From positions 866,785-900,970 of the forward strand of contig BLXT01000847.1 of assembly GCA_019648995.1 (NCBI GenBank): a stretch of 34,186 nucleotides of DNA. Reading direction: 5' to 3'. Made by a program: the position numbers and the translations under genes. The notes beneath the pieces were generated by a model. That model made no database searches, was not told where the DNA came from, and saw only the letters and a list, made by a program, of their open reading frames with translations. The DNA comes from Plakobranchus ocellatus. Its lineage: Eukaryota; Mollusca; Gastropoda; Plakobranchidae. Each line of letters begins with the position of its first letter. The stretch's first letter is position 1. Below are positions 1-9,927 of this stretch, one piece after another.

Positions 1-14
1 TTTTTTTTTTTTTT

Positions 15-320
15 TTAGATTTTTGCACCTATCATCTTTAAAAAGATATTCAACATATTCTGGCCATCTGTTCAGTATTTTCCTTCTTTTCCATTAGTAT
101 TGTTCTGTCTTTTGATTTGATGCAGCCAGGGCTGCTGCATTTGATTTTCTTACCAATGATATCTTTAATTTAAGCATGCATGAATTTGCTGTCTATATTT
201 AGCTTTTGCTCTATTTCCTGCCTTGATTAATCCATATTCTTCTTTCCTTGCATTGCATTTTATTTTGGTATTTCTGGCTTCTACATTTTTGGATTTGCGC
301 CTTTCTTCCATTAACTCAAT
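15..320 (-). mobile_element. LINE linker fragment between endonuclease and reverse transcriptase
   Basis: Read on the - strand, interrupted frames give EERRKSKN, RAKAKY and then LNRWPEYVEYLFKDDR. This resembles the LNRWPEYI-ELFEDDRGEKP segment seen before the reverse transcriptase in craniofacial-development-protein-2-like non-LTR elements. It is broken by frameshifts and stops. It lies in the same orientation as the endonuclease fragment at about 860-1136 and would follow it in the element. The block may continue left of the window. Family-level naming is from memory of the motif, not a search. Confidence 0.6.
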
Positions 321-859
321 GGAGACGCCCGTGTCCGATGCCTATTATATTTTTGTTGTTGTTGTTTTGGCTATAAGCGAAAACGGGAGACTACTTCTAA
401 ACTTTACCTCAACTATTGTTTTCCAATTTTATGCTCCCTTTTACTGTAAATAATGCTTTATATGCCTGTTTTGTTTATTTTAGTGTAAGGCCTGAGCAGT
501 GGCACATATTTCAAACCTATATCTAGAATGGCATCCCGTCAGAAGTTTTCCCACGATTGGGAGATCTTCAAAGCTTGAAATTTTGTTGTCAATACCCATA
601 GAGTATTATAAAATTTATCTGATTTGTTATGAGAATCACATCCTCATTTTTTTTGTCTATGAAAATGTTTTCTTTGCACTATACATCTTTCTCTTGAAAA
701 TTATTCTGTAAAAATAAATTCTTTTTTTTTTTTTACTTTTGGTTATGTAATTTAAAAATTCATGTAAAACTTAAAATCTAATTGTCGGAAAATTCTTTTA
801 TATGTTTGTAAAGATCTAAAATTGAGTTTGAGAATGCAAAAAACAGATCTTAAATAGCT
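321..859. other. unassigned stretch between two LINE fragments
   Basis: This is AT-rich sequence with a GTT run near 355-370 and poly-T at 721-734. I find no convincing coding similarity. By position it is either very decayed LINE sequence (endonuclease to linker) or a later insertion. Confidence 0.4.
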
Positions 860-1136
860 TTAAAAACAAAATGAGGGCAATTGTGTGATTCAATCTGCGT
901 ACTTCCACACTCATTCTCATTTAGTCTCTATGCCTGAGCCTAACAACATCTTCTACCCTTTCATCCCCAACTTTTGAATTGAAATCTCCCATTATTATTA
1001 TTATGATATCCTGGGATTTAAGATAGCCTTTTGCTTTTTCTATTTCTTCATAAAACTTTTTTACTTCTACATCTTCACTGTCAGATGCTGGTGCATACAC
1101 TTGAATAATTCTTAGATTTAATAGTTTAGCTACCAA
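860..1136 (-). mobile_element. LINE endonuclease (exonuclease-endonuclease-phosphatase) fragment
   Basis: The - strand frame encodes LLNLRIIQVYAPASDSED, then a charged helix, then IIIIIMGDFNSKVGDERVED. The VYAPTSD and GDFN-KVG motifs are diagnostic of the apurinic-like endonuclease of RTE/Jockey-type LINEs (the GDFN aspartate and asparagine are active-site residues). The open frame stops at 921; weak similarity continues in other frames to about 860. Only the middle of the domain survives. It ends abruptly at about 1137, where reverse transcriptase sequence begins on the opposite strand. Confidence 0.85.
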
Positions 1137-1290
1137 TTAGCTACAATTGAAGGATAACATAGTGATTTCAAATCCACCAAAAGAGGTGTGAGGCAGAGAT
1201 ATGTAATGTCTCCTGATCTTTTTAACCTATACAGTGAAATAATCTTCAGGAATCTTGATGACATTTCAGGCTTAAAAATCTTAGAGAATC
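1137..1290 (+). mobile_element. LINE reverse transcriptase fragment, part 1
   Basis: The + strand frame gives STKRGVRQRYVMSPDLFN, LYSEIIFRNLDDISGLKI and LEN. This is the GVRQG--LSP-LFN-YSE block of LINE reverse transcriptases. The upstream end abuts the opposite-strand endonuclease fragment. The downstream end is cut in mid-domain by a TTAA-flanked element at 1295-1645, and the frame resumes at 1646. Several missense changes and an upstream stop show it is dead. Confidence 0.85.
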
Positions 1291-1294
1291 TTAA

Positions 1295-1645
1295 CCCTAA
1301 CGGTACGTCAGGGGTAACGGAGTGCCCTCACATTTTAATATCAATATAGTCTTATCTGTACTTTTAGGGTAACTGCTTGCTCCCATACCGTACATATTAA
1401 AAAAATCGCCACATACCTATTCCTGTGCCGGGGGTAATAAAATCACCCCATACTTTACATAGTGAAAAATAATGGAGGGCCTCAGAAATGATCTCAGGTC
1501 AGTTCGATATTGATTTTCTGTCAATCATTATTATTAATCATATGAGGAATACTGAAAAGCTGAAAAAAAATCCCATTTTAAATATTAAAAAAAAATTAAA
1601 AACAAGCCTTAGCGTAACAAAATTACCCCACACGTAAGGATAGGG
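1295..1645. mobile_element. 351-bp non-autonomous element with TTAA target duplication (piggyBac-like MITE)
   Basis: The element is flanked by TTAA at 1291-1294 and 1646-1649. The left end reads CCCTAACGGTACGT then GGGGTAACGGAGTG. The reverse complement of the right end reads CCCTATCCTTACGT then GGGGTAATTTTG. These form imperfect inverted repeats sharing CCCTA, TACGT and GGGGTAA. It has no coding capacity. Removing it with one TTAA rejoins the reverse transcriptase frame exactly. TTAA duplications are typical of piggyBac and some other superfamilies; the superfamily is inferred. Confidence 0.8.
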
Positions 1646-2445
1646 TTAACATTCTCAGGTATGCAGATGATACAGTTTTAATTGCAGAATCTGGCGAACA
1701 ACTCCAAATTCTTCTAGATACTGCAGTTTTAGAGAGTGAAAGAATTGACCTTTCTTTGACTGTAAAGAAAACGAAATGTATGGTCATCCCAAAGAAATCT
1801 TCTAACCCCAAGTGCAATCTTGTTAGCAAAGGTGAACGAATCAAACAAGTTAAAAAATACAAATATCTAGGTTACCTGATAACATCAGATGGCAGATGCA
1901 CAAGTGAAATAAGTAAAAGAATAGCTATGGCCAAAGACACATTCCAAAAAAATGAAACCAAAACTGGTAAATAGAAACATAAGTATGAATACCAAAATTA
2001 GGGCAATTAAAACATGTATAGTTAGTACTTTTGTATGGTGGTGAGTGTTGGACAATAAACAAAGAAATAGAGAAAAAACTAGAAGAAGCAGTAGAGATGT
2101 GGTTTGTCAGAAGAATGATGAGGATATCATGGACAGAAAAAAAGACCAATGAATTAGTACTGAAAGAGGCAAATCTCGATCACTAATTAAAACCATAAGA
2201 CAGAGTCAACTTCTGTTTTTCGGCTGTTTTAGCCGGCACAAGAGTTTAGAACATTAGCAATCACTTGAAAGATTGAAGGCAAACGCAATAGAGGCAGACA
2301 GAGAATAACTTTTATTGAAAGTCTAAAGTCATAGGCAATAGACAAGGGTAGCAATAACAACTTTATAAGGTTAACTGAGAATAGGTTTGAGTGGAGGAAC
2401 ATGATTGCCAATGTCTGTTCCAGACAAGGTACCTGATGATGATGT
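1646..2445 (+). mobile_element. LINE reverse transcriptase part 2 and C-terminal region to the 3' end
   Basis: The frame resumes with NILRYADDTVLIAESGEQLQ, including the catalytic YADD box, then KTKCMVIPK, KQVKKYKYLGYLITSDG (thumb) and INKEIEKKLEEAVEMW, with several frameshifts. Traces of the IKTIRQ-QL-F segment and of the terminal MIAN-V-----GT follow. A short TGATGATGATG run at about 2435-2445 looks like the simple-repeat 3' tail usual for this LINE type. The ORF at 1756-1974 is one intact piece of it. Confidence 0.85.
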
Positions 2446-4282
2446 CAGTAAATTTCTATGGGAAGGTGTGCTACTGTATAGGGATGGTGTTGGTGATCCC
2501 ACCCAGGCTCCTTATATCTATTAGTTATTTGCTTTCTTTACTGCTGATTAAATAGGGAATTATTTAAGGATGAGGGAAGAAATAAGGTTAAAAAATAACT
2601 TATTACAGACAAAAGTCTACATATGATTTTAAGATATCACCAAGACCAGATAGTTTATAACAATAAGATTAGTAGGATAAATAAGAATACAAATGAAGCA
2701 ACTGAACAGTGAAACTAATTATTTAGTAAAACAATATGTGCCACAATCAGATAGTCCTCCATAACAAATTGTATTTTGTATGATAGATATCCTATCACTG
2801 GAATATTTGCTTGTCTTCAGGCTCTTCCTTGATCTTTTGTTGTCTACAGTCACTGCTCTAGTGATTTACATATCTAGATATATGAATATTATAAAAATTC
2901 CAAATCTATAAAATTTCCTTATGTAGACCTAATCTAGTAATCCTAGATGGATTATGCCTCTGAGGTGTGCCCAGTCTTTTTTTAAAATGTCTATCACAAT
3001 CTAAATCTACATCTCTATGTTTCCATTAAAATTTACTTTCTGGTTTGGAATGGGTGATTGTGCCTGGATCTAGGTCTATATAGAAATGATATTAATTTGG
3101 AGGCTGAATGCCTATATGGAAACATTTTATGTTTATTTTTTTATCGTAAACGTTATTCTGAATAGATCTGTATTAACAGTGACATTTTGCTGACTGTGAG
3201 GTCTTGTTGGACTGGGTCTGGATCTGTCACTGTCATCATCACTATCAAACTACTCTTCCACTTTACTGTCTGACATATCCAACATTTCAAAAACGCCAGC
3301 AACTCTTATTTTGTTGGTAAAGATGGCGAAATCAGAGAAAATGTAAGAGTAGTTGACAGAGCCACTTATAGATTTCAAGATTGTGGCAAAGAAATGTTGG
3401 CATTCACTAAGGACAAACTGGATTTTAAAATAAGCCCTTTTCATCTTTTTTTTTTGCCACAAATCATGAATATTATATATTTTTTCAAGCTTAGGAATAT
3501 TTCTTTTGATTAAGAAATATCAGTAAAGTGTATATCTTTAAAAAAGATATGCCAAAATAAGCTGGCAATGAAGCCAACTCCAAAAGTTGGAATCAAAAAT
3601 TTTAAAACATCATGAATTACACTTCATTATTATCACCACAAAGTTAAAATACCACAAGTTTGAAAATGTTGGTGTGTGTTGTGTTGCCACCCCAACCAAT
3701 TAAGCTGAGCAATAATGAGAGTGTCTGTGACTGAGCAAAACTTGTATGCGCTTAGATGAGTCTGTCATTGGTCTGCTTCAATAAACCTTTCATGGTCACT
3801 TTGAGTTCCCATTACAAGGAAGGGGCTTAACATTTACAACTTGCTTTTGCATAAAGAACAAAGCTACTATGTGCACTGAAACAAATATTCTTACTGTTAT
3901 GATCAATAAGCTTTATGTGTTAAACCTACCTTTACAATATTCAGTTATTCAGGCTGGTAGCTTTGGATTCACTGACTTTGAATTAAATTTAATTTATGGT
4001 GATTAGCAAAAATATTTAAGTAATGGTACATCAAAGTGATTGTGAAAGATGCAGGAAACTGAAAAATTTTTGCAGTAAGGTATACTATCTCAGGAAATGG
4101 CTGCTTCTATGATTGTGTGTGTTTAAAAAAAAATGGCTGAATCTTAAAAGCACTTTAATTTTCAATAGCTTTGGCTTATGGAATTTCAGGATCAGAATTT
4201 TTTACGCAATGTTTTGAGAATTATAAAATGTGTGAATTTTTTAAAAATAATTTATTGATGAAAAATATTCTGAATTTCACAG
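2446..4282 (+). other. CCT8 intron sequence upstream of exon A, nothing recognised
   Basis: AT-rich DNA without supported genes or elements. The - strand ORF at 3250-3462 has no recognisable domain and is probably chance. I looked here for the preceding CCT8 exon and did not find it. Confidence 0.5.
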
Positions 4283-4354
4283 GACAACAGAACAGTTCCT
4301 GGAGCTGGGGCTATTGAAATTGAACTGGCAAGCCAAATTTCCAAATTTGGTGAG
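4283..4354 (+). CDS. CCT8: CCT8 (TRiC/CCT theta subunit), internal coding exon A
   Basis: This exon encodes 24 residues beginning DNRTVPGAGAIEIELA and ending SKFGE. It aligns without gaps to the human CCT8 stretch DKRLVPGGGATEIELA. CCT8 is one of eight paralogous subunits of the cytosolic ATP-driven chaperonin that folds actin, tubulin and many other proteins. The VPG-G--E-ELA motif is the conserved return into the equatorial ATP-binding domain of group II chaperonins. The exon is bounded by AG at 4281-4282 and GTGAGG at 4355 and is phase 0 on both sides. No preceding exon (expected to encode the AVDDGVN-FK region) was found between 1 and 4282, so it should lie upstream of the window. Confidence 0.95.
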
Positions 4355-4695
4355 GTGAGGTATCTGTATATAACTTGTGTTGGGGTTGTGCAGTGTTGTA
4401 CAAAACACTTGTGGTCATGCCTTATAGAGTACTAAGGAAAAGAAAGTTATCATTCATCTGACCACAAGTTTCAATGGAAAACCATTTTCATTTGGCAAGC
4501 ATAAGTGTCTTATAAAGCCCAATCATTGCTTTGTAGAATGACTCATACATGAGTTTGCCCATGAATGTTTTGATACAGTTCATAATATCATTGTCTTTTT
4601 TGCGCTTAAGGAGTGATGTTTGATTTTTGTTTTGTTATGTGGTTACCATAGATTACAATTATGTGTAATAAAGCATTTTCAATTCATTTTATCAG
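4355..4695 (+). other. CCT8 intron A-B (341 bp)
   Basis: This is a short GT-AG intron (GTGAGG ... TATCAG) between two exons that are contiguous in the protein alignment. A competing AG two bases downstream (4696-4697) would shift the frame, so 4695 is taken as the intron end. It is phase 0, and nothing else was recognised inside it. Confidence 0.85.
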
Positions 4696-4788
4696 AGTTT
4701 ACCAGGCCTGGAGCAGTATTCAGTGAAAAAGTTTGCAGAGGCTCTTGAAATGGTACCAAAGGCCTTAGCTAAGAATGCAGGAATAAAG
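4696..4788 (+). CDS. CCT8: CCT8 internal coding exon B
   Basis: This exon encodes 31 residues, SLPGLEQYSVKKFAEALE through AKNAGIK. It matches human CCT8 [30 protein letters not shown] position by position, in the helical equatorial domain. It continues exon A in phase 0 and ends at AAG followed by GTGAGA. The very conserved PGLEQY--KKFAEA block makes the theta-subunit assignment secure compared with other CCT paralogues. The next exon is 7.0 kb away. Confidence 0.95.
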
Positions 4789-5263
4789 GTGAGAGTAGTT
4801 TTTCTTAAAATGAAAGGGGTTTGTCATTGCAGCTGAAGAAAGGTAAATTTTATTAAAGAATCGTAGTAGTATTGAACAATAAAAATGATTTGCTTCAATA
4901 CATCAATCAATCAGTATCAGTTCATGAAACTAAAGCAAAATTAGCACATTCAAAGTTTATGTAAAGGGCTACTGAGTAGCAAAGACCCTTAAAAAGTCAG
5001 AGCATCATTTCGATACAAAATGTGCGGACAATTTTCAGGTCTACCAAGAATTTTTGGTGGGATTATGATGTCAGATGAAACAATTAGTAACATGAAACAT
5101 TGTGTGCCATATGCAGCTACAGGTTGAATATGACTGCATTGCAATGGCAAACTCTGCATCTCTGCATACTCACCAAGTACATGAGCAAACTTTTTCTCTT
5201 ATCAGTGAGATTGCTGCCAACTCTGATAACACACACAACCTCATAAAACCTATCATTCAGAGA

Positions 5264-5470
5264 TGTCAAATTTCTGGTTTTGGCCGGATTTCCGGCTTTT
5301 TCCCAATCTCTGCAGAAAAATCCAGGTGTTTGAAAGAAATTTCTGTCCAGCAAACCCCACGTCAGAAATTTCCGTCTGTTGAAAAAATTAAGGAAAGAAA
5401 CACTGTGAATGAAATTGCTCCATGTAACTGTTTCATTTTGAAACAAGATGGCTGCCATTTTATTTTCTAG
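5264..5470. repeat. possible diverged relative of the large repeat's left end
   Basis: AGATGTCAAATTTCTGG followed by GCCGGATTTCCGG resembles the left end of the 23043 element (AGACTTGCCAACTTTCCG then GCCGGGAAAAATTCCGG). The similarity fades after about 50 bp. The ORF at 5102-5470 that spans it has no recognised domain. Confidence 0.35.
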
Positions 5471-6227
5471 ATCATGAACTATATCGATAATTGTAATTAT
5501 AATGAATAAATATAATTGTCAAGCTATTCTGCTTTTACTTATAATCGATACAATAGTTTAAATTTATATTTATAATTAGTAAGGTCCAATTTGGACCCAA
5601 ACTAAGTACGGGTGATTTCATTTTCAAATTTTGGCACATGAATAAAGCCATTTTATGTCTCTTAGGCCCAGTCATTCAGGCAGACATCCTATCTACCTAA
5701 GCCCTACAGAATCTATATTTGAAATGATAAAATCAGTTTTGATTTGTAGAATAGCCAGATATGAACTCTAAGTAAAAGAGAGTAAAATATATGTAATGCA
5801 ATTTGTAAGAGCTATAGATAGATCGAGGCTAGATCTAGAGCCAAATCTAGGAGATCATTGTGATCGCAATAAAAAAGTAGTGTAGGTCTAGATATGAGAT
5901 CTGGATCCAGATTAAAACAGATTTGAGAGAGGTTAAAGTGAAAATTGTAATTTAGATTTTTTTTAAATAGTGATTTCTCCTGTTCTTTAACACAAACTGA
6001 GATTGAAAATTCAACCAAGGATCTAAATCAAATTTGGTTTCAGAACTTCCAGACTCAGGGTGTTTCTTGACTTTTAGAGAAACTCAACCCTAAAAAAAAC
6101 GATAATCCAAGTTCTGGTTTAAAATAAAGACTTTTTTTGGTTAATTCTTCTTATTCAAAATAAGAATTAAGGTGTAAAGAGACCACACTTTGTCACCAGC
6201 CTTAAAATAAAGAGGCTATAAAATTAA

Positions 6228-6247
6228 CATATATATATATATATATA
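6228..6247. repeat. TA microsatellite
   Basis: About ten TA units in an AT-rich intron segment. Confidence 0.9.
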
Positions 6248-7776
6248 AAATTCTGCTGGGGCATAAAGGTCAAAACAACATCTCATTTGAAACCAAACTT
6301 GTGTTCCAGTTGATGTGTAAAGTAAAGGTTGATTAATAAGAACTGCACATATGACAGTTAGAATGGTGTGGCATATTATACCTACAATCCTGGAAAAGTT
6401 CAGGCTTCTTTCCTAGGGCCAGTTGGCATCTCTGACTGAGGTATAGCAACAACAAATTATTTGTATACAAAAACTTTGCTGCATCACATTTTGCTCTAAC
6501 ATGAAACATTTGCCTCAGACATATAATGTGAATACACAAGAAAACAACAACATGGCACATAAAACTTTCCATTTTCACCGGGAAAAATTCCGGTGAACGC
6601 CTATAAATTCCGTTTTCCAGGCGGCACTGCTAAAATCCCGTTCAGTTGTCCCGGTGGACGATGGAAAAGAAAAAAATTATCTCGTCTTATTCTTTGGATC
6701 CATCCGATATCAACGGACGTGTACTCTTTACCAATTTATTAATAGCATTGAACATTTAATCCAAGTATCCAATTTGAGGTCTATAACTTTCATTCAACAT
6801 TTTGTGTAAAGAGGCCGAGTAACTTCTGTGTTATTGATATGATTATGACATGGTGCTACTTGCAGATATGCCAACATTATGCTTTAGGTGTAATTCATCC
6901 CACCAATGGAATGGGGAAAATTTTGCACTTTAGCTGTTAAGCACCTGTGCTTTGGTTTCATTTTGTGCGTTTTTCTTTCCTTTCACACAATACAAAAATG
7001 CGGTATTGATGAAAAGTTGATCCTCGATTTTTAAAACTGTTCGCGAAGTAGACCGGTGTAGTTTCTTTGATCTTATAGTTATACTAGGCTTGCAAAGTGT
7101 CCCTGAATTAAATAAAGCATCTAGATACATCCGGTATTCTTTTTTTGTTTGTTTGGTGGTTTTTTTATGTTGGAGGAGGGAGGGGGGCACGAGAGGTTCC
7201 ATAACTCAATAGACCTTCGGCGCTGGTGGTGTAAGGTAACCAAGAATTAAGGCTGCACCATATTATCATTATATTAATTCACAGTCTTGACAGCTAAAAG
7301 AAATTTCCCCCCCACCCCACAAATAATTATTAATTAATTAAAAAAGAGCTCGGAAGCATGAAACACTTGCGTTTTGCAAGTACGCTATGATAATCATTTT
7401 TAAGTCAACAACATGCACAATGCAGTAGGCCAGAGCGATAACTAGCCTACCATGTCGGCAATAAGATCAAAGAAATCAGAGGTTGGTTTTTGGGAGTTGC
7501 AGCCTGACCTTCAAGTCAGCCCCACATCAAAGTAATTTGAGATGCCGGCTATGTCTAGTTTTAACACTACATGAATGGGGATGTGCATACAAGCTGCCTG
7601 TCATTTACAAAAAAAAAAACTAACTTAAAGCGAATTTTTCATAATACATGTATCTTATAAATAATAGCCAAGATGTTTTGTACTAGATCTACTTTGAAAA
7701 ATTCTATGTGATCTGCACATCGAGTTGTAACTAGATCTAATGCACTGAAGGTTAGCCACCTTATCATCCAATCTAA

Positions 7777-7782
<6 letters not shown>

Positions 7783-7807
<25 letters not shown>

Positions 7808-7808
7808 A
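7783..7808. repeat. CT microsatellite in copy 1 of the large repeat
   Basis: About 13 CT units. It is at the position equivalent to the longer CT/CTAT tract at 26065-26150 in copy 2, so the tract was present in the ancestral element. Confidence 0.85.
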
Positions 7809-7839
7809 GCTTAAATTACTCAGTTTTAAAAATGTTAAA

Positions 7840-8700
7840 CAGTCAATAGAAACGGCAGTTAACACCAACATAAGTGAAACCCCTAGGCAAAAAAAACGTT
7901 CAAAATCTATGATAAAGAAATACAGGACCTGTCAGAATTGCAAAAGAAACTAAGGATAAAAATACAGAACTCCAAACAAACAAACTAGACCGAATGTCAA
8001 AAAAAGGAAAGAAACTACATTTTGCATAGAATACACAAAAGAGCTTAGAGACAAGCACTTACAACAACTCGTCGAAGATATTGATAAATCTTCTAGCGAT
8101 GGGGGTATGTTAAAAGCAATTAAAATAATCAACAAGAAAAGACTAGATAACCCTAAGATAAATGACGAAGAGGGAAAGCATGTCACGAACCCAAAACTGA
8201 TAAAGCAAACAATAACGGAACATTTTCAATCAAAGTTTCGAGACGAAGATTACGAAGACATCGAACCATTCAAGGGAGAGCCACGCCCCTTATCAAAAAT
8301 TATAACATCAAATAAAGTAAGAGAGTGTACCTAAAGACAACATCTGCATCGGCTCCCCTCTCTATGCAGGTGCTTGAAGCAAGATGGAGACTTTTTGGGC
8401 ACGTACTAAGGAGAGACCGAAACATCCCTGCAAATAAAGCAATGCTATTTTATTTTTCGGACAACAAAAGAGCAAGAGGTAGACCTCAAACGACTCTCCC
8501 AATAACCCTTAACAACGACCTTAAAAAACTTGTCGCTACAAAACTGGAACTTACAACTCAGACAGACCTGGATACTCTACGCCTCATAGCAGAAGATCGA
8601 CCAAAATGGAATGCCCTCGTTGCGGAGATAAGGAAAACAGCCGAAGCTGCAAGATCAGATGACCCTGCTAGCGGACAGCTCTAATAATAATAATAATAAT
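7840..8700 (+). mobile_element. internally deleted LINE with TAA-repeat 3' tail
   Basis: 7840-8320 encodes a lysine-rich pre-reverse-transcriptase linker including DGGMLKAIKIINKKRLDNPK and LIKQTITEHFQSKF. 8335-8684 encodes a LINE C-terminal region with LEARWRLFGHVLRRDRN and RARGRPQ, ending at TAA followed by a (TAA)n tail to 8700. The whole reverse transcriptase that should lie between is missing, with the join near 8320-8335. The ORFs at 8107-8334 and 8325-8684 are the two halves. The C-terminal half is still open for 119 codons. It sits inside copy 1 of the large repeat. Confidence 0.8.
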
Positions 8701-8843
8701 TCCTGTGAGACTTTCTAAATTCCTGTGAGTAGAGGTGACTATTCCTGTGAGAATAATTTGGGGTTGGCAGGTCTGCATATGACATTAGACAAAGCAGCTC
8801 ATCAGTTGTAAACTCTTTTTGTCATGCCCACAACATTCTTTAG

Positions 8844-9128
8844 GCCAAAATGTCCATAATGCAACTATTTTCAGTACCCCTGATCCCTGTGGCAGAATCC
8901 ACACCACACAAATCACAAAAAAGTAGGCAGTACAACTTCATCGATGACAAACAAAATTCAGCCATTCTCTCACAAGACACACCTCTATCAAAAAAAGAAA
9001 AACTTAGTAAGCGCTTAGTAAGTCAAAAACTGCATAATGATCCTAAAAATCAAATAATCAAATGCAAAACTAAGGGACAAGTATTGGTTCTTCAGAGAAT
9101 AGTAGGTCCAAGAAAACAGACCACACTT
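8844..9128 (+). CDS. possible nested gene of unknown function, exon 1
   Basis: An open frame from ATG 8850 (MSIMQLFSVPLIPVAES) runs 93 codons to a GTAAGG donor at 9129. It is rich in K, Q and S (PLSKKEKLSKRLVSQK, IVGPRKQTTL) with no domain I recognise. A TTCTTTAG acceptor-like motif ends at 8843, directly before the frame, so 8844 could instead be the start of an internal exon. Unspliced, the frame hits a TGA at 9156. Joining to 9193 in phase 0 bypasses that stop. It could be a captured or decayed transposon ORF1 rather than a host gene. Confidence 0.35.
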
Positions 9129-9192
9129 GTAAGGATACCAACAAAAAAAAAAGAGTGAAATTCTTTACAATACTAGATCATATATATTGCAG
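9129..9192 (+). other. possible 64-bp intron
   Basis: It has GTAAGG at the 5' end, a TACTAGAT branch-point-like word near 9172, and TATATTGCAG at the 3' end. It contains an in-frame stop and is flanked by frames that are both phase 0. It is much shorter than the CCT8 introns in this window. Confidence 0.35.
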
Positions 9193-9372
9193 GACAATCA
9201 GAATCATACTCATAAATTTTTAGCTACTGGACTAAAGAACATGCCAACAAAAAATAAAAATTCCACAACATCACACACTAGAAATGAAAGAGGCCTTAAG
9301 ACCAAATTGGAGGCAGGGCAGGAAATACAGCAGCTTTTGAAAATGGGAGAAATTAGTAAAGGAACTTTCTAG
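9193..9372 (+). CDS. possible nested gene of unknown function, exon 2 (3' end)
   Basis: The frame DNQNHTHKFLATGLKN through NERGLKTKLEAGQEIQQLLK to a TAG at 9370-9372 adds 59 residues. With exon 1 it gives 152 residues from ATG 8850. The last 30 residues look helical and charged. No AATAAA is obvious within 400 bp downstream. I could not assign a family. Confidence 0.35.
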   Translation, partial: DNQNHTHKFLATGLKNMPTKNKNSTTSHTRNERGLKTKLEAGQEIQQLLKMGEISKGTF

Positions 9373-9927
9373 AGAGAAAGTGTCGAACTTTGTTCAGAAG
9401 AGGGATAACCCAAGGACAATGATACTGATATTGTAATTATTCCCCATCAATTTTTATAAATTTTCTAGGTTTTTTTTTTTAAAGCACGAAACGTTTTTTT
9501 TTTCCTCAAAATTTCTTGTCATTTGCTTTATTAATGTTTGGTTGGATAAGTTGGCTTGATGTATTTGTTGTGTGTGGGGGGGGGTCGAGACAAATATTTT
9601 TAGGATAGGATTAACTTATTGAAATTGAAGCATAAAATTATTTTGGTTGTGACTAGCCTTTAAAAGTTCTTTTTGTTAAGTGCCACATGATGTATTTTTA
9701 ATAACCGGAAACTGAGCTTGACCAGGCACGCGATTGGTGCTAGTTTCACATTTTGGTATTTTGTAGGTAGGCAATGTAAATTTCATTCGACATTGGGCAA
9801 AAATAAATTTGAGACAACCTCAAATCCTTTCAACATGAGCACAAAAAATAAAGCTGATTTATTTCTTGGTTCACTGATGATACTATTTTTTGAATGATGG
9901 CATACACAGCATGCCCTGCCCAAGGTC

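Larger units (their letters stand above)
6554..8774 (+). mobile_element. large terminal-inverted-repeat element, copy 1 (left terminus decayed)
   Basis: From 6563 the sequence parallels the element at 23043-26830. The shared parts are the left end (AACTTTCC, CCGGGAAAAATTCCGGTGA), a central ~1 kb block (about 6745-7780 against 25030-26070, easily aligned by eye), and a right end TTGGGGTTGGCAGGTCT at about 8758-8774. The first ~10 bases of the left terminus do not match, and no clean target duplication is visible. A decayed LINE (about 7840-8700) replaces the segment between the CT tract and the right end. The - strand ORFs in the copies (6930-7202 and 25263-25484) share KSKKLHRSTSRTVLK by descent, but their disagreement elsewhere gives little support for a protein. 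Confidence 0.75.

Noticed and set aside
1623..1862. - strand frame across the LINE
   Set aside because: It is a shadow of the + strand reverse transcriptase.
3250..3462. - strand frame upstream of CCT8 exon A
   Set aside because: No domain and no splice context. It was checked as a possible separate gene and not supported.
1..4282. Search for the CCT8 exon encoding the AVDDGVN region
   Set aside because: No matching frame with splice sites was found, so it is taken to be upstream of the window.
5102..5470. 122-codon + strand frame (and its - strand shadow 5117-5458)
   Set aside because: No recognised domain, it covers a repeat-like terminus, and both strands are open, as expected by chance in this composition.
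6930..7202. - strand frame sharing KSKKLHRSTSRTVLK with 25263-25484
   Set aside because: The two copies are descended from the same repeat. Their frames diverge through indels, with no sign of protein-level constraint.
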